A stretch of DNA of 64,000 nucleotides from Sebastes aleutianus (GCA_916700875.1 CAKAKS010000066.1:4133742-4197741), one strand, 5' to 3'. Counted from the stretch's first letter, positions 1 to 13,412 are shown. The notes: generated by a model not told the origin, from the sequence alone. Made by a program: numbers and translations.

Positions 1-740
1 TACAACAGCTGGAGGACTTTGTCCCTCTGACATAAACAAATGTCATTTTTGGGCGCTTGCCGAAATGACTAATGATGATGAAGTTCTTCTTGGGAGGACC
101 GTGTCTGTTTTTAAGACAGTTCGGCTGTGCACAAGTGTTCTTTGGCAGTTTTTATGTCTTGCTAATGTACCTGATATGAAGTTTATTGAACAGTTTGAGA
201 GTTTTATATCCCCTCATTCTCCTGTTTGACCAAAGCCAGAGTTTCTGTTTTTATCCCCGGCATAGCAGACGTACTCTCCCTGATTAAAGGAACCCACACT
301 TTCCATCTCATTTAGGGGAAATCCAGTCAAACCAGTCGAGTGGCTTCCTTGTTCCTTGAGAGCCGTGATACTTTTCAGTGGCCTTTTTTTCCTCCTTCCT
401 TGTTCCTTGTTGTGTGAAGGGCACTTACAGAGCCGGCATGGTGGCTGCCAGTCCTTCTTGAACTGAGTGAATGGCTGCAGAATGAGGATGGGAGGATGCA
501 GTCTCTTGACAGCTCTGTCAGTCCCACACTCTGCTATTTCTAGATGGCAATTAGCAGTGGAATAAATGCATACAGTAATGCTATTGAATAATTTGCAATG
601 TTGAGTCAGGCTACTGTGAAAAAATAGCATTAGAAGAAATTATACTGCAATAACGGGAGATAAATACATCGAGATCAGGGGTTCAACCTCTTTTTCGTTT
701 GTGCAGGTCAGCACCAAAACCGGAGCTTGTGTCATAATTA

Positions 741-1270
741 GGGCTGTCAATCGATTAAAATATTTAATCGTGATTAATTGCATGATTTTCCATAGTGAAT
801 CGCGATTAATCGCAAATTAATCACACATTTTTTTAGCTGTTCAAAATGTACCTTAAAGGGAGATTTGTCAAGTATTTAATACTCTTATCAACATGGAAGT
901 GGGCAAATATGCTGCTTTATGCAAATGTATGTATATATTTATTATTGGAAATCAATTAACGACACAAAACAATGACTGATATTATCCAGAAACCCTCACA
1001 GGTACTGCATTTAGTATAAAAAAATATGCTCAAATCTTAACATGGCAAACTGCAGCCCAACAGGCAACAACAGCTGCAGGGACCCCTTTGAAAATGGCCA
1101 TGCCAGTTTTTCCTCGCCAGAATTTAGCGTAATTTAGCCTCCTTCCTGACAAGCTAGTATGACCAATGGATTCCTCAGGTTTTCTACATTCATATGATAC
1201 CAGTATCTTCACTCTAGCTTTAAAACTGAGTCTGTTACAACCTAAAAATGTAACCTTAACTCTGACAGCC
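741..1270 (+). mobile_element. MITE, GGGCTGTCAA family, copy 1
   Basis: Starts GGGCTGTCAATCGATTAAAA after a TA and ends TCTGACAGCC. The body (TGTACCTTAAAGGGAGATTT, TTATTGGAAATCAATTAA, CCATGCCAGTTTTTCCTCGC) is shared with the copies at 9609, 38446 and 39756. No open frame for a transposase. Confidence 0.85.
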
Positions 1271-2879
1271 TCAGTCATAATGCAGGATGAAAGTGTGGAT
1301 TCATAAATGAAAGCATTTAGTAGACCACCAGATGTCATAGGTAAGGACTGTAGGTGAGGACAGGCCAGGTCAGTGAACACACCGGCACACTGTGCTGGAA
1401 TGACAGGGACACAAGTAAAGCTTCAGCGGCCCGTCTGGGGAGAGGCGAGGGAGGAGGGTGTGGGGGGGGCGGGGTGAGGATAGAGGGGGAGTAATCCCTC
1501 GGCCATCTGCTGCTGTTGCTGTCCTGGGTGTGTTGATGCTGCTGTGTGTGTCGGGCTGTGGCTCACGTGGTGCAGGGACTCCACTACCTAACTCGTTCCC
1601 GGCTCCTCGTCATTATAATGCTACTTCCTGGTATCAGACCCGCCTGCCTCTGACAGCCTCTCCTTACACTTAATCGTCGCTGCTGGCCACTTTCCTCACT
1701 TTTTCTTCAAAGAAATCCTGTCCTGGGGCAACTTCAAAATGATTATAACTAAAGAGAATATTCCAGATAAATACAGAGAAAATGTAATTTGTGTTAAGTG
1801 CTAATTTAGACCCCCTTCACTTCGAGGCTTTGGTGAGAAATATTCAAAGAGTGCAACTTTTTGGCCAAGACAAAGGCGCCATGAGGCGACGTGAGGCGAC
1901 TAAACTGGTGGCCTTCGTCGCCGCTAGTTCTTTGATGTCGGCTTCAGCCTCAAAAAGCCGCTGTTTCAGGGGGAGAGTTCCCGCAAACGTGACTGAGGTA
2001 CGTCTACATTCGCACACAGGACGAGAGGAGACAGGAAGTGCAGACAGAGCAGTGGTGGTGGCGGTGACCTCTCTGGTCACGGCGGTCCAGTGACTGATTT
2101 GTTGACTAACTGCTTCCGCTGTAAATGAAACATGAAGTACTGATGAAGCGTCGCTCACCGCTGTGCAGCATGACGTTATTCCCTGATACAAGAATATTTG
2201 CAGTGGGCAACAAAGTAATGTGGTTAAGCTCAAAGTATAATACTATACTACAAATGTCACTGTTGTTTCAGAGTTAGATACACACTGAAGAAGGCTAGGA
2301 AATGATGATGATGATGATGTGTGTGTGTGTGTTCATGTCATCATCAATGAAGGCCCATCCCTGGACCCCCTCCTCCTGCATAGATCACGCTGAGGTGTCA
2401 CTAATTGGCTCATTACTGCAGTGAAGCAGGGCCACAGCAGGGGGAGAAGTATCTGTTAGTGTGTGATTATGCAGAGTGATGTGAGATATACATGCTACAC
2501 ATTATAAACACTGTGAGACACTGAGATGGAGGATAATCACCAGGGAAGTAAGCCTGATTGCTGCTATCAGAGTTTATTACCTTACAGTCCTTCATTTTTC
2601 AGACTCAAATGGCTCACAACCACAAAGTATAGATTGTGAGTTACTAAATTATAGACGAATTATAGAGAATTATAGCGTTGTATTCAAGAGCAACTTGAAC
2701 AAAACCAACATTGACATGAGGTCTTTAACATACTGAGAAACAAAAATTCATTTTTTTCCAATATCGTGCTGCCCTGCTTCACTGTCAGGAAAGAGTAATG
2801 GCATATGTAAGATGCTCATAAACACTTCAGTCAGTTTATATTGACCAACACACACATGCACACATGCACACGTACTACG

Positions 2880-3300
2880 GAGGATGTAACCTGCAAAGAT
2901 AAAAAATAAATGAATAAATAAATAAATGAATTAATCATTAATTGTAGAAAAAATAATATTAAAAATAAATGTAGCCATTACTCTTTGTATTAATTCCCTT
3001 ATTTATTGACTCTTCTGCTTAATTTTCCCCTTTTATTTATGTATGTATTTATTTTAATATTTTTTTTATTTTTTTTAATTTATTTTAGCATTTATCTTTA
3101 ATAATTAATTAATTAATTTTTGCATTAATTTTGTACAATGGCAACCTGACCCTCGGACACGCAGCCGAGCCCGTTCTCTCCATCTTAGGACTTGGTGCTG
3201 TGCAGAGCGCCCAGCTGTAAATAAATAAAAAATAAATGCAAAAATAAATAAATACATAAAAAATATAATTATTTTTATTTTTATTATTATTATTATTATT

Positions 3301-3358
<58 letters not shown>

Positions 3359-3890
3359 TTAATAAAAATAATAATATATCTTTTCAATTTATTTATTTTA
3401 TCATTTATTATATATTTTTCTTTTATCTATTTATTTATTTGTTTATTTATTTATTTGTTTTTCCTTCTTTGCGATTACTCAATGTAATTCCATGTTTAAG
3501 TTGCCAAATCTGTTGTATGTATACCATACTATCTCAATCACTTCAAAGAGGAATATATATACTGTATATATGTAAAATACCAGTCCCTTTATAGTTGTAC
3601 TGAAAAAATAAAATAAATGTGAACATAAAAAAATGAATACAAATAAATACATAAATAAATAAAAGGGAAAAATTAAACAGAAGAGTAAATAAATAAGGGA
3701 ATTAATACATTAATAGATAAATAAATAAAGAAGAAATTTAAAACAATTTATTTATAAATTAATGGCTATATTTATTTTTAATAATATTTTTACTACATTT
3801 AATGACATTTATTTATTTATTTATTGAGTCCTTTATTTATTTATTTATTCATTTATTTTTTATTTTGTCAAGTTCTGTCCTCCACAACAT
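2880..3890. mobile_element. AT-rich foldback element with arms of about 200 bp
   Basis: The left arm (about 2880-3060) and right arm (about 3630-3890) are reverse complements: AAATAAATGTAGCCATTA on the left matches TAATGGCTATATTTATTT on the right, and TTAATTCCCTTATTTATTGA matches AAATAAATAAGGGAATTAA. The centre holds an (ATT)n/(AAT)n palindrome and a GC-richer core at 3145-3215. Nothing coding. Confidence 0.75.
3280..3360. repeat. (TTA)n-(TAA)n palindromic microsatellite
   Basis: About 8 TTA units run into about 18 TAA units, so the tract is self-complementary. It sits in the foldback element. Confidence 0.95.
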
Positions 3891-4393
3891 ACATGTATAC
3901 GGACATGCAGACAGATCCACAATAGTTGTGTTTATTAGGCTGGCCAGGTGAGGTCTGCAGGGGCTGTTGTTTAATGGAAGTGAGAGGGTGTTAATGACAT
4001 GGCCACCGGGTTACCAACCTCCACACACTCAAACCCACCGTGAGTCGAAGGACTAGAGCTAAAAATAGAGCCACCGTCTGGCCTGTTGTAATGACACTGC
4101 TCAAGTCCACGCCTGTCTGCCCGCTGAGCCTGTCAGATCCGCTGCCCCCGTTCAGCTCGTTTTTTTTTTTTACGTGTTAGTGGACCTGAGAGAAATGAAT
4201 GAGTGGAGAACACGAGATTAAAGTGCTGCTTGATAAGTAATGTTTTACTATATTAAGGCCTGCAGGGAAATTCAGTTCCCCTTGCACACATACTGTACGT
4301 GGAAATCAAGAGATTAAGTTCAACATCAGATCAGCTGGTAGAGATTCAGTGACTTAATCAAAAACAGTTGGTTTGCCACCACGACCACTGTAA

Positions 4394-5564
4394 GGCCCCG
4401 ATCACACCGAACCACGTCGCATCGGCAGCAAAACAATTGTTTTCCTATGATACGGTGCGCCTGACGTGCGCTTCTCTCTTGCATCGTGTAGTCGAACCGC
4501 TCATCAATGTCACACATGGTCCAGGCAGCCAATCTACTTTACCACTTGCTTCCTGTTTGATGCCGGTAGATGTGGTAGGAACAGTGGGACAGCGGCAAAC
4601 GCAGACTAAAGGTTGATATTAGCAGTATTTAATTATGATGAACTATAAATTCAAGTTCACCCCGTTATTGAAATACTAATTGGGGAACTAATAAATTTTT
4701 TCCCCTGTTAATCACATTTGATCGCCTGGTTGTGCTACACAGGCGCACCGTGCTGTTTTGTCCGACGCAGTTTGCCAAGTCATTTTTGAAGCGGCGACGT
4801 GTCAGAGTTCTCTCAGCGATTGGCTCTGCCGCCGATTCAACATGCTGAATCTGTTAAAAAAACTCCGACATGGGCAGACTAGAGCTCACGGTGTGCGACA
4901 TACTGCAAAAACTAGGTCGACAGACACTCACCGACGGGCGACTGGCGGCTTGGTGTGTCAGGACCTTAAAGCCCCGATCACACCGAGACGCGTCACCTGC
5001 AAAACCATTGTTTTCTTATGGTACGGTGCGCCTGGTGTGCTCCTCTCTTGCGTTTTTAGACGCGGTTTTTAGACACGCATAAAAGTTAAAATATTCTCAG
5101 CTTTTAAGTACAAGGTGCGAAGTTGCACCACTCGTCAATGTCACACTCGGCCCAGGCAGCCAATCAAATCAAGCAAGAGTCGGGCTTTACTAATTTACCA
5201 CTTCCTTCCTTATTTGATGCTGGTAGGCCCAGCCCTGGCTCTTAAAAATTGTGTTCCCATACCACTAAACTGCATTCTCAATTACGTTTGGAGGGAAACG
5301 TATTTTGTTACGTAATTATATAGGAGACAGCAGGGTTGTGTAGAAACAGTGGGACAACAGCAAATGCAAACGATGAACTATATTATTGAAATACTAATAG
5401 GCAAACAAACCCATTTTTTCCCCAGTTAATTACATTTGACCACCCGGTTGTGCACGCAGCCCCGCTCCTCAGGGGCACCACACCGTTTTTACCTGACGCA
5501 CTTTACCAAGGCATTTTTGAAGCGGCCGCGTCTGTAGCGACATGTCTCGGTGTGATCTCGGCCC
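4394..5564. repeat. Tandemly duplicated interspersed repeat, GCCCCGATCACACCGA ends
   Basis: Two direct copies start with GCCCCGATCACACCGA (4396 and 4971) and share the same order of blocks, for example CAATGTCACAC, CAGGCAGCCAATC, GAAATACTAAT and TTTTTGAAGCGGC. The far end (GTCTCGGTGTGATCTCGGCC, to 5564) is the inverted form of the starting sequence. This looks like a tandem or composite nonautonomous DNA element. Confidence 0.75.
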
Positions 5565-5669
5565 AATGCCTAACATCTCCACAATCTTTAGAGATTCTTC
5601 TATCCCGCTGGTTCAGAATATTTTATATAAGCAGGTGTACAAGAACGTATATATCTTTACCAAGCTAGT

Positions 5670-5935
5670 GGCCTTGAAGGAGACATTCATGGTCCCCAGG
5701 GGATGAATCCTACTGACTTTAGAGATCTGCTGATGTTTCGTTTTGCGCCACCACGAGGCTGACATTAGTGGTTTTAGGTGAAACGTCTCGACAGCTATTG
5801 GACGGATTACCATGAAATACGGTTCGAACATTTCTGTTCTCCACAGGATGAACTGTAATAACTTTGATGATCCACTGATTTTTCATGTAGCGCCATCATC
5901 AGGTCAAAATGTCTGTGTGTGCAACACTGTTGTTT
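5670..5935. repeat. Interspersed repeat with two related internal units of about 120 bp
   Basis: Two imperfect units share CAGAGGATGAA/CAGGATGAA-like, ACTTT-GATGATCC and AGCGCCA-CATCAGGT-like blocks. The intervening GACAGCTATTGGACGGATTA resembles a segment near 18835. This is a common style of teleost dispersed repeat; the family is not named here. Confidence 0.6.
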
Positions 5936-6175
5936 GACCAAATAACTGCAAAACTAATGACATTCCCATCAGCCTCAGCTGCTCATTCATTATTAGTCGC
6001 TCCTGCAAATAGTTTCAACTGTATGACTGAGGTGGAGGAGGAAAAAAAACTAGTTTGCCTTTGTTTTAAACTTGACCTTGCTCCATAGCCATTAGACAGA
6101 TATTTAATCATTAATCCAAACCTTTGAGGGAAGAAAGCTTAACATAACCGACACAAACACACTAATAGTCTTGGA

Positions 6176-6191
6176 CCCCCCCCCCCCCCCC
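6176..6191 (+). repeat. Poly-C run (16 C)
   Basis: An uninterrupted run of cytosines followed by GGAGCTC. Length is likely variable and prone to sequencing error. Confidence 0.95.
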
Positions 6192-6878
6192 GGAGCTCTC
6201 ACCGTATGTGGCCTGGTTTCAGCAAGGGACTCTCCCGCTGAACAAGCTGATGTGTCATCTCTCCGCGAGGACGCGAGGCTTCAGAGGCTCAAAAACCATC
6301 TTTAATTCACCACTGAGAGGTTATTTCCACCCTTGAACTTCAAAGTCGCACTTTCACACGTCACTTCAAAGAGATCAAACCGGAGCCACCAGAGCAGCCT
6401 TTAAGTGATCGCAGTCGGAGCTTCAGTCCGACGAAGAGAAGAATGTCACCGGTGCACACAGGAAATGACATGTAATCACTATGGCTTTGTAATACTTTTA
6501 GTCAACTGTGATTATTTCTTCAAAGTCAGGCTAACATCACAGTCTATTGAAAAAATATATATAAAACAAACTAGATTTTGTCCATCTGGCATACCACTGT
6601 GGATATAGTAATAATGCCAAAGTGTAGTTTTGTATAATTTGCAAATATAAATGGCATTTGTTTTTGCACTTTACATCAACACAAATATCACTAGTAGTCA
6701 GTTACTAATTAATGAATTTATTTATTGTTTGGGGATGTTGAGTGGTCTCTTCACGGCTAGTTTAATTCTCCATTTGGTAAAAATTTTAAGAAAAAACTTA
6801 GGATAATACTGGTTTATACTTACTTATACTCAGTAGGCGTTTTGAGGGGGGATGCGGGTTGTTTAGTTGAATATGTTA

Positions 6879-7430
6879 GGCTACATGCACACTAATATGT
6901 TTTCGTTTTAAACCGCATAACTTTTGCTACGTTTATGCCTAGTGTCCACACTACTCCGGCGTTTTCGAGCCCCTAAAACGAAGACGTTTGAAAACGTTTT
7001 AGTTTTAAAACTCTGGGGTTGCGTTTTAGTCTGGATGGACAGAAAACGGAAAACTTTGAAAACGATGACGCAGACGCCCACGTTCACTTCCTGTTTGGGT
7101 CTTATCAGTCATGACGAGTCCTTCCCTGATTCATCACTCCTTTATCACATGGACCTTTTCCGGAAGAAAACAAACGGCATCTGTTGTGTTGAACGCCGTT
7201 TTGAACGCCTTATACTAGCAAAGCAAAGCAAGCAAAGAAATCTCTGGTCTGACTTTTTACTGTTCTTCTTTCGTAGTATTTTCTGTAATTGAACAACCAA
7301 CCGCGCTGCTTCAGACAGAGACAGACAGAGATAAATTATGAAACAGCAAAACGTTCGTCTGGACGGAGATCGTTTTCATTTTGAAACGCCATTTTAAAAC
7401 GAGACTGTATTAGTGTGGAGCCGTAGTCTA
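6879..7430. mobile_element. Nonautonomous DNA element with inverted ends (GGCTACATGCACACTAATA)
   Basis: The left end GGCTACATGCACACTAATAT is matched by the reverse complement of the right end (GTATTAGTGTGGAGCCGTAG). The interior is rich in AAAACG/CGTTTT motifs, a pattern shared with a familiar teleost repeat. No transposase frame. Confidence 0.8.
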
Positions 7431-9397
7431 GTCTGCCTGACTCATTGATCCTTTATCTGACTGAGGTTTGTGCCAGTTAGAATCAATGGCTCCGAAACAT
7501 CAGCAGCCTCACTCTACTGTGTCTGTTTGTTGATAAATCCATGGCGCTGTCCGTGGTGCTGAAGTAGCAGACAGATTTGTAATTGTATTGCAGGGCTTCT
7601 CAAAGTCCAGACCAAGGTCCACATCCGGATCCAACCCATACCTTGTGTTTAGGGATGGGTACCGAAACCGGATGTTAAACAGAAATCTGTGACTGCAGAG
7701 AGCCAGCAACACTCTTTAAATTGTAAAAGCGTTTAATCCTCACCTTTAATCGCCGTCAGAAATGGTGACCTTATGTGTTGCTGTCTCTCTGCGGTCACAG
7801 ATTTTGGTGTAACACTGGTATTAACTGAGCACCAGTGCTAAATTATTAAAGACCTTAGTATTGATATGCATCCGACATTTTATCTGTACTTTTTAACATT
7901 TCGGTTGGCATCTCCTCTGCTCTCTGTGTCGCTCTTCCACACACACAAACACACACACTCATGTAGTGAAGTCAGTGAACAGCAGATCAGAGAGGCCGCG
8001 GTGGAGACAGTGAAGTGAACCAGATGAAGTGAATATTACTCCAGTTGACGACAGTTCAGCTGCTGCTGTAAACATTACTTGATGTAGTTGTGCATGCACG
8101 GCTAAACTAGTTGTAAACAGCTTGTGTGATTGTCTTTTTTCCCGTGTGTTTTTTTATCATAACTGGTAGAAATGATGGCCAAGACGATGGAAATAAGACC
8201 AAACAGAATTTCCTCTTAAAACAACCTACAAATGAGGAGAAACGTCTTCACTCGGGCTGGTATCATAAAACATTAGTACCCACGAAAAGTAATGCACTGT
8301 AATTCGTATATATCCCACAAAATCAATGCATATGTAATCCACGTAATCGTGAACCAGGAAGTATAAGGAGCAGGGAGGGAGGAGGTCGGGGTGGATGATT
8401 GTGTCTGAAAATACCAAACTTTTGCTCAGGAGACCGGCCTTCGTGTCCCGTGTGAAACCAGAAGTCAATGCTGATTTATTTGTCACGTAACTAAGTATTT
8501 TTGTTGCCTAATCCTAACCAAGTCGATCTTTTCCTAAACCTAACTAAGTAATTGTATTGCCTAAACTTAAGGAAGTTGTTTCCTGTGAAGACGGAAGTTT
8601 ATTTTGAAAAGACTGTATTCATGTAACGAGCGGAAAATGACACGTGTTGCTGGACATTCGTAGGAAAACGAATAGATAAAAAAGATAAGATATCATTCGA
8701 ACCGTTGCATGAGAATAAATTGCTTCACTTCTTCTTTGGAAAATGAGTATGTGTGAGAGTGACTGGTAGTGTTCGTGTGTTTAAGCTTTGTCTGTGCAGG
8801 AGTGCTGAGCTGACTGCTGATCACAGAGCCTCCTCTTAATTCTGTTGTTTGACTAATGTCTGAAATTGTGTTCATTAAATCAATAAAACCTCAAATCATC
8901 GCATGAAAAAGTCACATTATGCAATGATACAAGTGTATTAGTGTATTGTAAATAGAAACAAAAGTTCAGCTGAAAGCGTGCTAAAACATAATTCTTTTGT
9001 AAAAAGATATTAATGGTTGGCCATCTATAGCATGCACAGACGCTACAGATCTGTGTGTGACATAATCATTCTCATACAGCTCTTCAGCGGCAGGTTTAAT
9101 CCAGTCCATGACTCATGACTCAACATCAGTTGTTTTCCCCAAACAGCCACAGTGGCTTTCCTCAAAATCTTCCCTTCATGAAGCGCTCATAAAAGCTTTG
9201 GATGCTCCATAAGGTCAAAAATCAGCTGCTCTTAATTCTTGCCAGTCAAAAAGTCTTTCTGCTCTCCCACATGGTCCTTTCTCCTTGTTCCAGTATTCAT
9301 CCACACAGTACAATGCAGCAGGGTCTGGTAGATTTCAGCCCTGCTTAAGGCATTAGCTCGGAGAGATTATCCCACCAGCCAAACGCTCGGTCATCAT

Positions 9398-9422
9398 CAG
9401 CAGCAGCAGCAGCAGCAGCAGC
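9398..9422 (+). repeat. (CAG)8 microsatellite
   Basis: Eight CAG units after TCATCAT, in noncoding DNA; no supported frame uses it for polyglutamine. Confidence 0.95.
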
Positions 9423-9608
9423 ACGCATCCTCTCATACAATCACTCCGGAGGACACGTGTCTGATATGTGACCTGCTTTACTACCTCTGATCAGCCTCGC
9501 CCTCCCTGTATCCCCTTTACTTGAGTATTACCATTTTATACAACTTTAAACTTCTGCTCCACCACATCTCAGAGTCAAATACTGGATGTTTTTTATTATT
9601 ATTAATTA

Positions 9609-9885
9609 GTGCTGTCAATCGATTAAAATGTTTAATCACGATTAATCGCATGATTTTCCATAGTTAACCGTTTTTTTTATCTGTTCAAAATGTACCTTAA
9701 AGGGGGATTTGTCAAGTATTTAATACTCTTATCAACATGGGAGTGGACAAATATGCTGCTTTATGCAAATGTATGTATATATTTATTATTGGAAATCAAT
9801 TAACAACACAAAACAATGACACATATTGTCCAGAAACCCTCACAGGTACTGCATTTAGCATAAAATAATATGCTCAAAGCCAAAA
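9609..9885 (+). mobile_element. MITE, GGGCTGTCAA family, copy 2 (3' truncated)
   Basis: Begins GTGCTGTCAATCGATTAAAA after TA and follows copy 1 closely up to the ATAATATGCTCAAAGCC segment, after which similarity stops. Confidence 0.85.
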
Positions 9886-9929
9886 AATACTGTTCCAGTT
9901 GTGAAACATTCGTCAAACATGTTTGTGAA

Positions 9930-10125
9930 GGTTCTCGGTCATCCAGGTCATGGTATCCGAGTAAGGGTTAAATCAGCAGCAGCTGGACTTTGTTTAGATT
10001 CTTGAAGACGTTTTTTCACTTCTCATCCAAGAAGCTTCTTCAGTTCTGGCTGAATGGTAGGGAAACCCAGGAACCCATTCACACGATCTAAACCAAATCC
10101 AGTTGCTGCTGATTTAACCCTTCCT
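9930..10125. repeat. Dispersed repeat containing CTCATCCAAGAAGCTTCTTC
   Basis: The block with GAAGACGTTTTTTCACTTCTC followed by an AAGAAGCTTCTT palindrome is a widespread fish repeat in my experience. The ends GGTTAAATCAGCAGCAGCTGG (near 9966) and CAGTTGCTGCTGATTTAACC (near 10100) are reverse complements, so it folds back on itself. Confidence 0.6.
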
Positions 10126-11104
10126 CGGATTTGTCAAACACTTTTGCAACTTTGTCTTCTGATTTCGTGCTTTTGGTTGTGATATGCTGCTTGGTAATGT
10201 GTGACCAGTATGACCAACTTGAAGCTCAAAATATGTTGTGTGAAGCATTAAATCAGAGTGGAGTGTGAGACGTGTCAGCTGGCATCTCTGGGCCATGGGG
10301 GCGCCAATCACACAGACAGTCACACTGTTTGAAAACAGCAGAAAGTGTGTATTTTAATGGCAGTTCAGTGATAAAATTCACTAAAAAGAATTCATCTTCA
10401 TTAGCTGTGATCACTCTGGTAAAAAGACGACGAAGCATCGGTGATTTACATTGTCTGCCGTGGTTTGGAGTTGTATTATTGAATCCCTGAGTGACAGAGC
10501 TGAGAGCAGCACTTTGTCTCTCCAATGCTTCAACTTCAACATTCGGCTCAAAACTTCTGATTGATGTGACTGAACATTGTTGATTCTCAGACCCAGTCTT
10601 GTCTTTCCTTTATTTGCAGAGAATAAAATATGTTTGTTTAAATTCTGCCTCGACAGGGACAGGATTGATCCTTTTATTTACCCGTGACAGAACAGAAAGG
10701 ATGTCATAAAATCACAAGTTTGTGCTGCTGATAGAACAAAAAAATCCTCTCAAGGGGCTTGTTAAAAACATCTCAACACACACTGCTGCTGTCTGACCTC
10801 GCTCTCTACTTAACCAAAAACAATTAATTGCCACCCTGGGATCAATAAAATGACATAATCAGTTTGCCCTAAGAAACAGTAAGTAGCCTCAGTGTCCTTA
10901 CAGAGCTCCTCTCTGGTGAACCATGAGGTAGTAATGTAGCATGTGTATCCACTTAGTCTCTGGTAAGTACTCTGTACAGTCTTTAGTGTGAGGGGATATT
11001 TAACAGGCTTTAACATTTCTCTCACACTTTTTTACACTTTTTGCCCCAAAACAGCTTGTAAACATTGGACAAAGATGGCTACACCATGACTTGTATTAAA
11101 AAAT

Positions 11105-11395
11105 AAAAATAATAATTACGAAACCGACAGAGGGGGGTAATATTCAGAGAAACAAAACTCAGAATTTCCAAGATTAAAGTTGTAAATTTACGATAAAACA
11201 CTCAGATATTTTATTAGATGAAAGTGGCAAATTTAGGAGAAAAAAAACTCACAAATTTGCAAGAATATAAACTCATAAATTTACAAGACAAACACTCAGA
11301 TATTCTCTGAGATTAAAGTGGCATATTTACGAGAAAAAACTCACAAATTTGCGAGATTATGAAGTCGTACATTTACGTGAAAAATTGTGTAGTGC
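11105..11395. repeat. Degenerate tandem repeat, units of about 60 bp
   Basis: Blocks such as AAACTCACAAATTTGC, GATTAAAGT-G-AAATTTACGA and ACACTCAGATATT recur four to five times in the same order. AT-rich and noncoding. Confidence 0.8.
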
Positions 11396-12659
11396 AAAAT
11401 TGGGGTGATCGTAGGTCTCTCTGGTGCAGTGCTTGACTGGTTTTGCTCATACTTGTCAGGAAGAAAGTTTATTGTTAGTTTAGGTGATTTTGTGTCACAA
11501 TTTAACTCGGAACAATGCTGAAATGCGGATACATGCTTTTATTACAGGTCACTTATATTAATGCAACTCTTTTGCACTTTTTTCTGGGCTACCTAAAAAG
11601 TTAATTCAGATTTCTGCAGCCAGCATTTTGACTAATATGCATAACATTAATTGCATTACCATTACCTGCACTGGCTAACTTTTAGTCCTTTTACTTGTTC
11701 ATAAAGTCTAACATAACATCACATCCTCCTTTATCAGTGACAGCCTTTCATTCTGTGTTCCAACAAGAACACTCAGATCTTCCACTGCCTAATAGGAAGT
11801 GATGCAGTAGATGCTTATTCATCTTAGAATATGAAAACACCAGAAATATAAAAAAAAAATTCAGAGAGACTGATGAAAGAAATGCTCAAAATGAGACTGC
11901 AATAAGTTACAGAAGACATTTGAACAGCAGCGAGCCTGCAGTGATGTTGACAGACAATACATACATTTCTGTTTATTTTTAATCTTACACATTTAATCCT
12001 GTTTGTCTCTGTAAGACTCTTCTCTCTGTGACTCTCTGTAGCATCACTGTGAGTCTCTTTCACAGTGTCAGCCCATTCACACTGGTATTGTCAGAGCCCG
12101 ACTGGCACTGAATCAACGAGGCCACCGGGCTTCCTGTGAGCCTCCGCCAAAGCTGGCCCGAGTGACACACAAGGCAAGCTGTGCTGACAGCCTATAAGAC
12201 AAATGACCTGTTAACGATCTCTCTGTGTGTCTCTCTCTCTTATCACATCTCACACTTTTGGGGCTGTGATTGAATAAACGTATTGATCTCCCCTTAGCGA
12301 GAATATGCATTTTAAACCTAATTTAAATAACTAAATTACCTCAAAAGGGCGATAAACTTTTGTACTGCTGCATAGTAAAGTAATTGCATCAGTGAGTCAC
12401 TTTTTAGCCTAAAGCACAGCACACATTGGCATTTCAAGACACTCTGGCATTTCAGCCCCTTCTCATTCCCAGGGCGTCAAATATCGATGCTTTGTCACGG
12501 CCGTCTGCGTTCGATATAGGTAGGAGACTCACCGGGCTTTCCATTAACTACAATCTAAACCCATCTGTGGCAACAGTAAACGCTCAGGGAAAGTGCTGTT
12601 GTGACGTAGTTTAAGGAGCAAAAGAGACACACATGGCGGATGGTAGGGGAGGTGGATGG

Positions 12660-12990
12660 GTCCAAAAAACACAGGGCTTTCATCCAGTAGATTGCTGTTC
12701 ATGTCCTGTGCGTTATGTTTCATTTTCACTTTACAATCAGCTGATCGTTTGTGTCCCATGTTCACAATGTCCAGTCACGTTTGCACTGTAAAAACGCAGT
12801 AATTTTAAGCCCAACAAGTTTTTTTTTTCCCCAAACCTAACTAAGTAGTTTTGTTGCCTAATACTATAAGCAAGTGTTTTTGATTAATTCACAACATCAA
12901 GCACGTGTTTAGTGCGACCGAAAAAGTGATGCCGAGGGGTCTGACAAAGCGTCAGTATGTGACGAGTTGGGATGAGAACGTGTTGGGCAT
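12660..12990. repeat. Dispersed repeat, forward copy (inverted partner at 35876)
   Basis: Shares AACCTAACTAAGTAGTTTTG, GAATTCACAACAT-like and TCTGACAAAGCGTCAGTATG-like blocks, in order, with the reverse complement of 35876-36175. A shorter related piece is at about 8505-8560 (CCTAAACCTAACTAAGTAAT). Confidence 0.85.
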
Positions 12991-13069
12991 TTCAAGATAT
13001 TTTGTGCTGCATTGTGTGTGAGCTATCACTGCTGTTGTTTTAAGCATTTCTTTAAATATTCCTTTTTAC

Positions 13070-13412
13070 CTGAAGGCCTAGGAAGGAGGTTATGTTTTCA
13101 CCGGCGTTGGTTTGTTTGTTGGTTTGTTTGTTGGTTTGGAGGATTACTCCAAAAGTCCGCAATGGATTTGAATGACATTTTCTGGAGGGGTGGGGTGTGG
13201 CACAATGAACAATCCTTTAGATTTTGGTGGCGATCCAGGTCATGATCCGGCTTCGGGATTTTATTTTTAATAACTCCGCTCAGCTTGTGCATTAAAACCA
13301 CAGGCTTTAAGACATGCGCAGTGTAACTGATGACGCGTTCATGACGCGTCACCCAGTGACGTACATGAAATCTGCCTTGGCAGAGGTCTGTGCTCTCCGA
13401 GTGCACTTCTAG
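13070..13412. repeat. Dispersed repeat from GGAGGTTATGTTTTCACC to GAGTGCACTTCTAGTT
   Basis: A recognisable fish repeat with (TTGGTTTG)n near 13108-13140 and an end containing GCCTTGGCAGAGGTCTGTGC. The short frames across it are accidental. Confidence 0.6.

Noticed and set aside
1458..1673. Open frame with an MLLCV segment, a possible first exon of unc13b (leader MSLLCV-like)
   Set aside because: No donor follows at the right place and phase (a G before GT is needed), and the residues around it do not match the family.
3109..3387. 92-codon minus-strand frame of poly-I/N
   Set aside because: It is a translation of the (TTA)n microsatellite.
7509..7712. Short minus-strand frames near 7.5 kb and 10.2 kb as small genes
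   Set aside because: Short, without codon bias or similarity, and overlapping or adjacent to dispersed repeats.
9398..9422. (CAG)8 as a polyglutamine-coding tract
   Set aside because: It is not in any supported exon.
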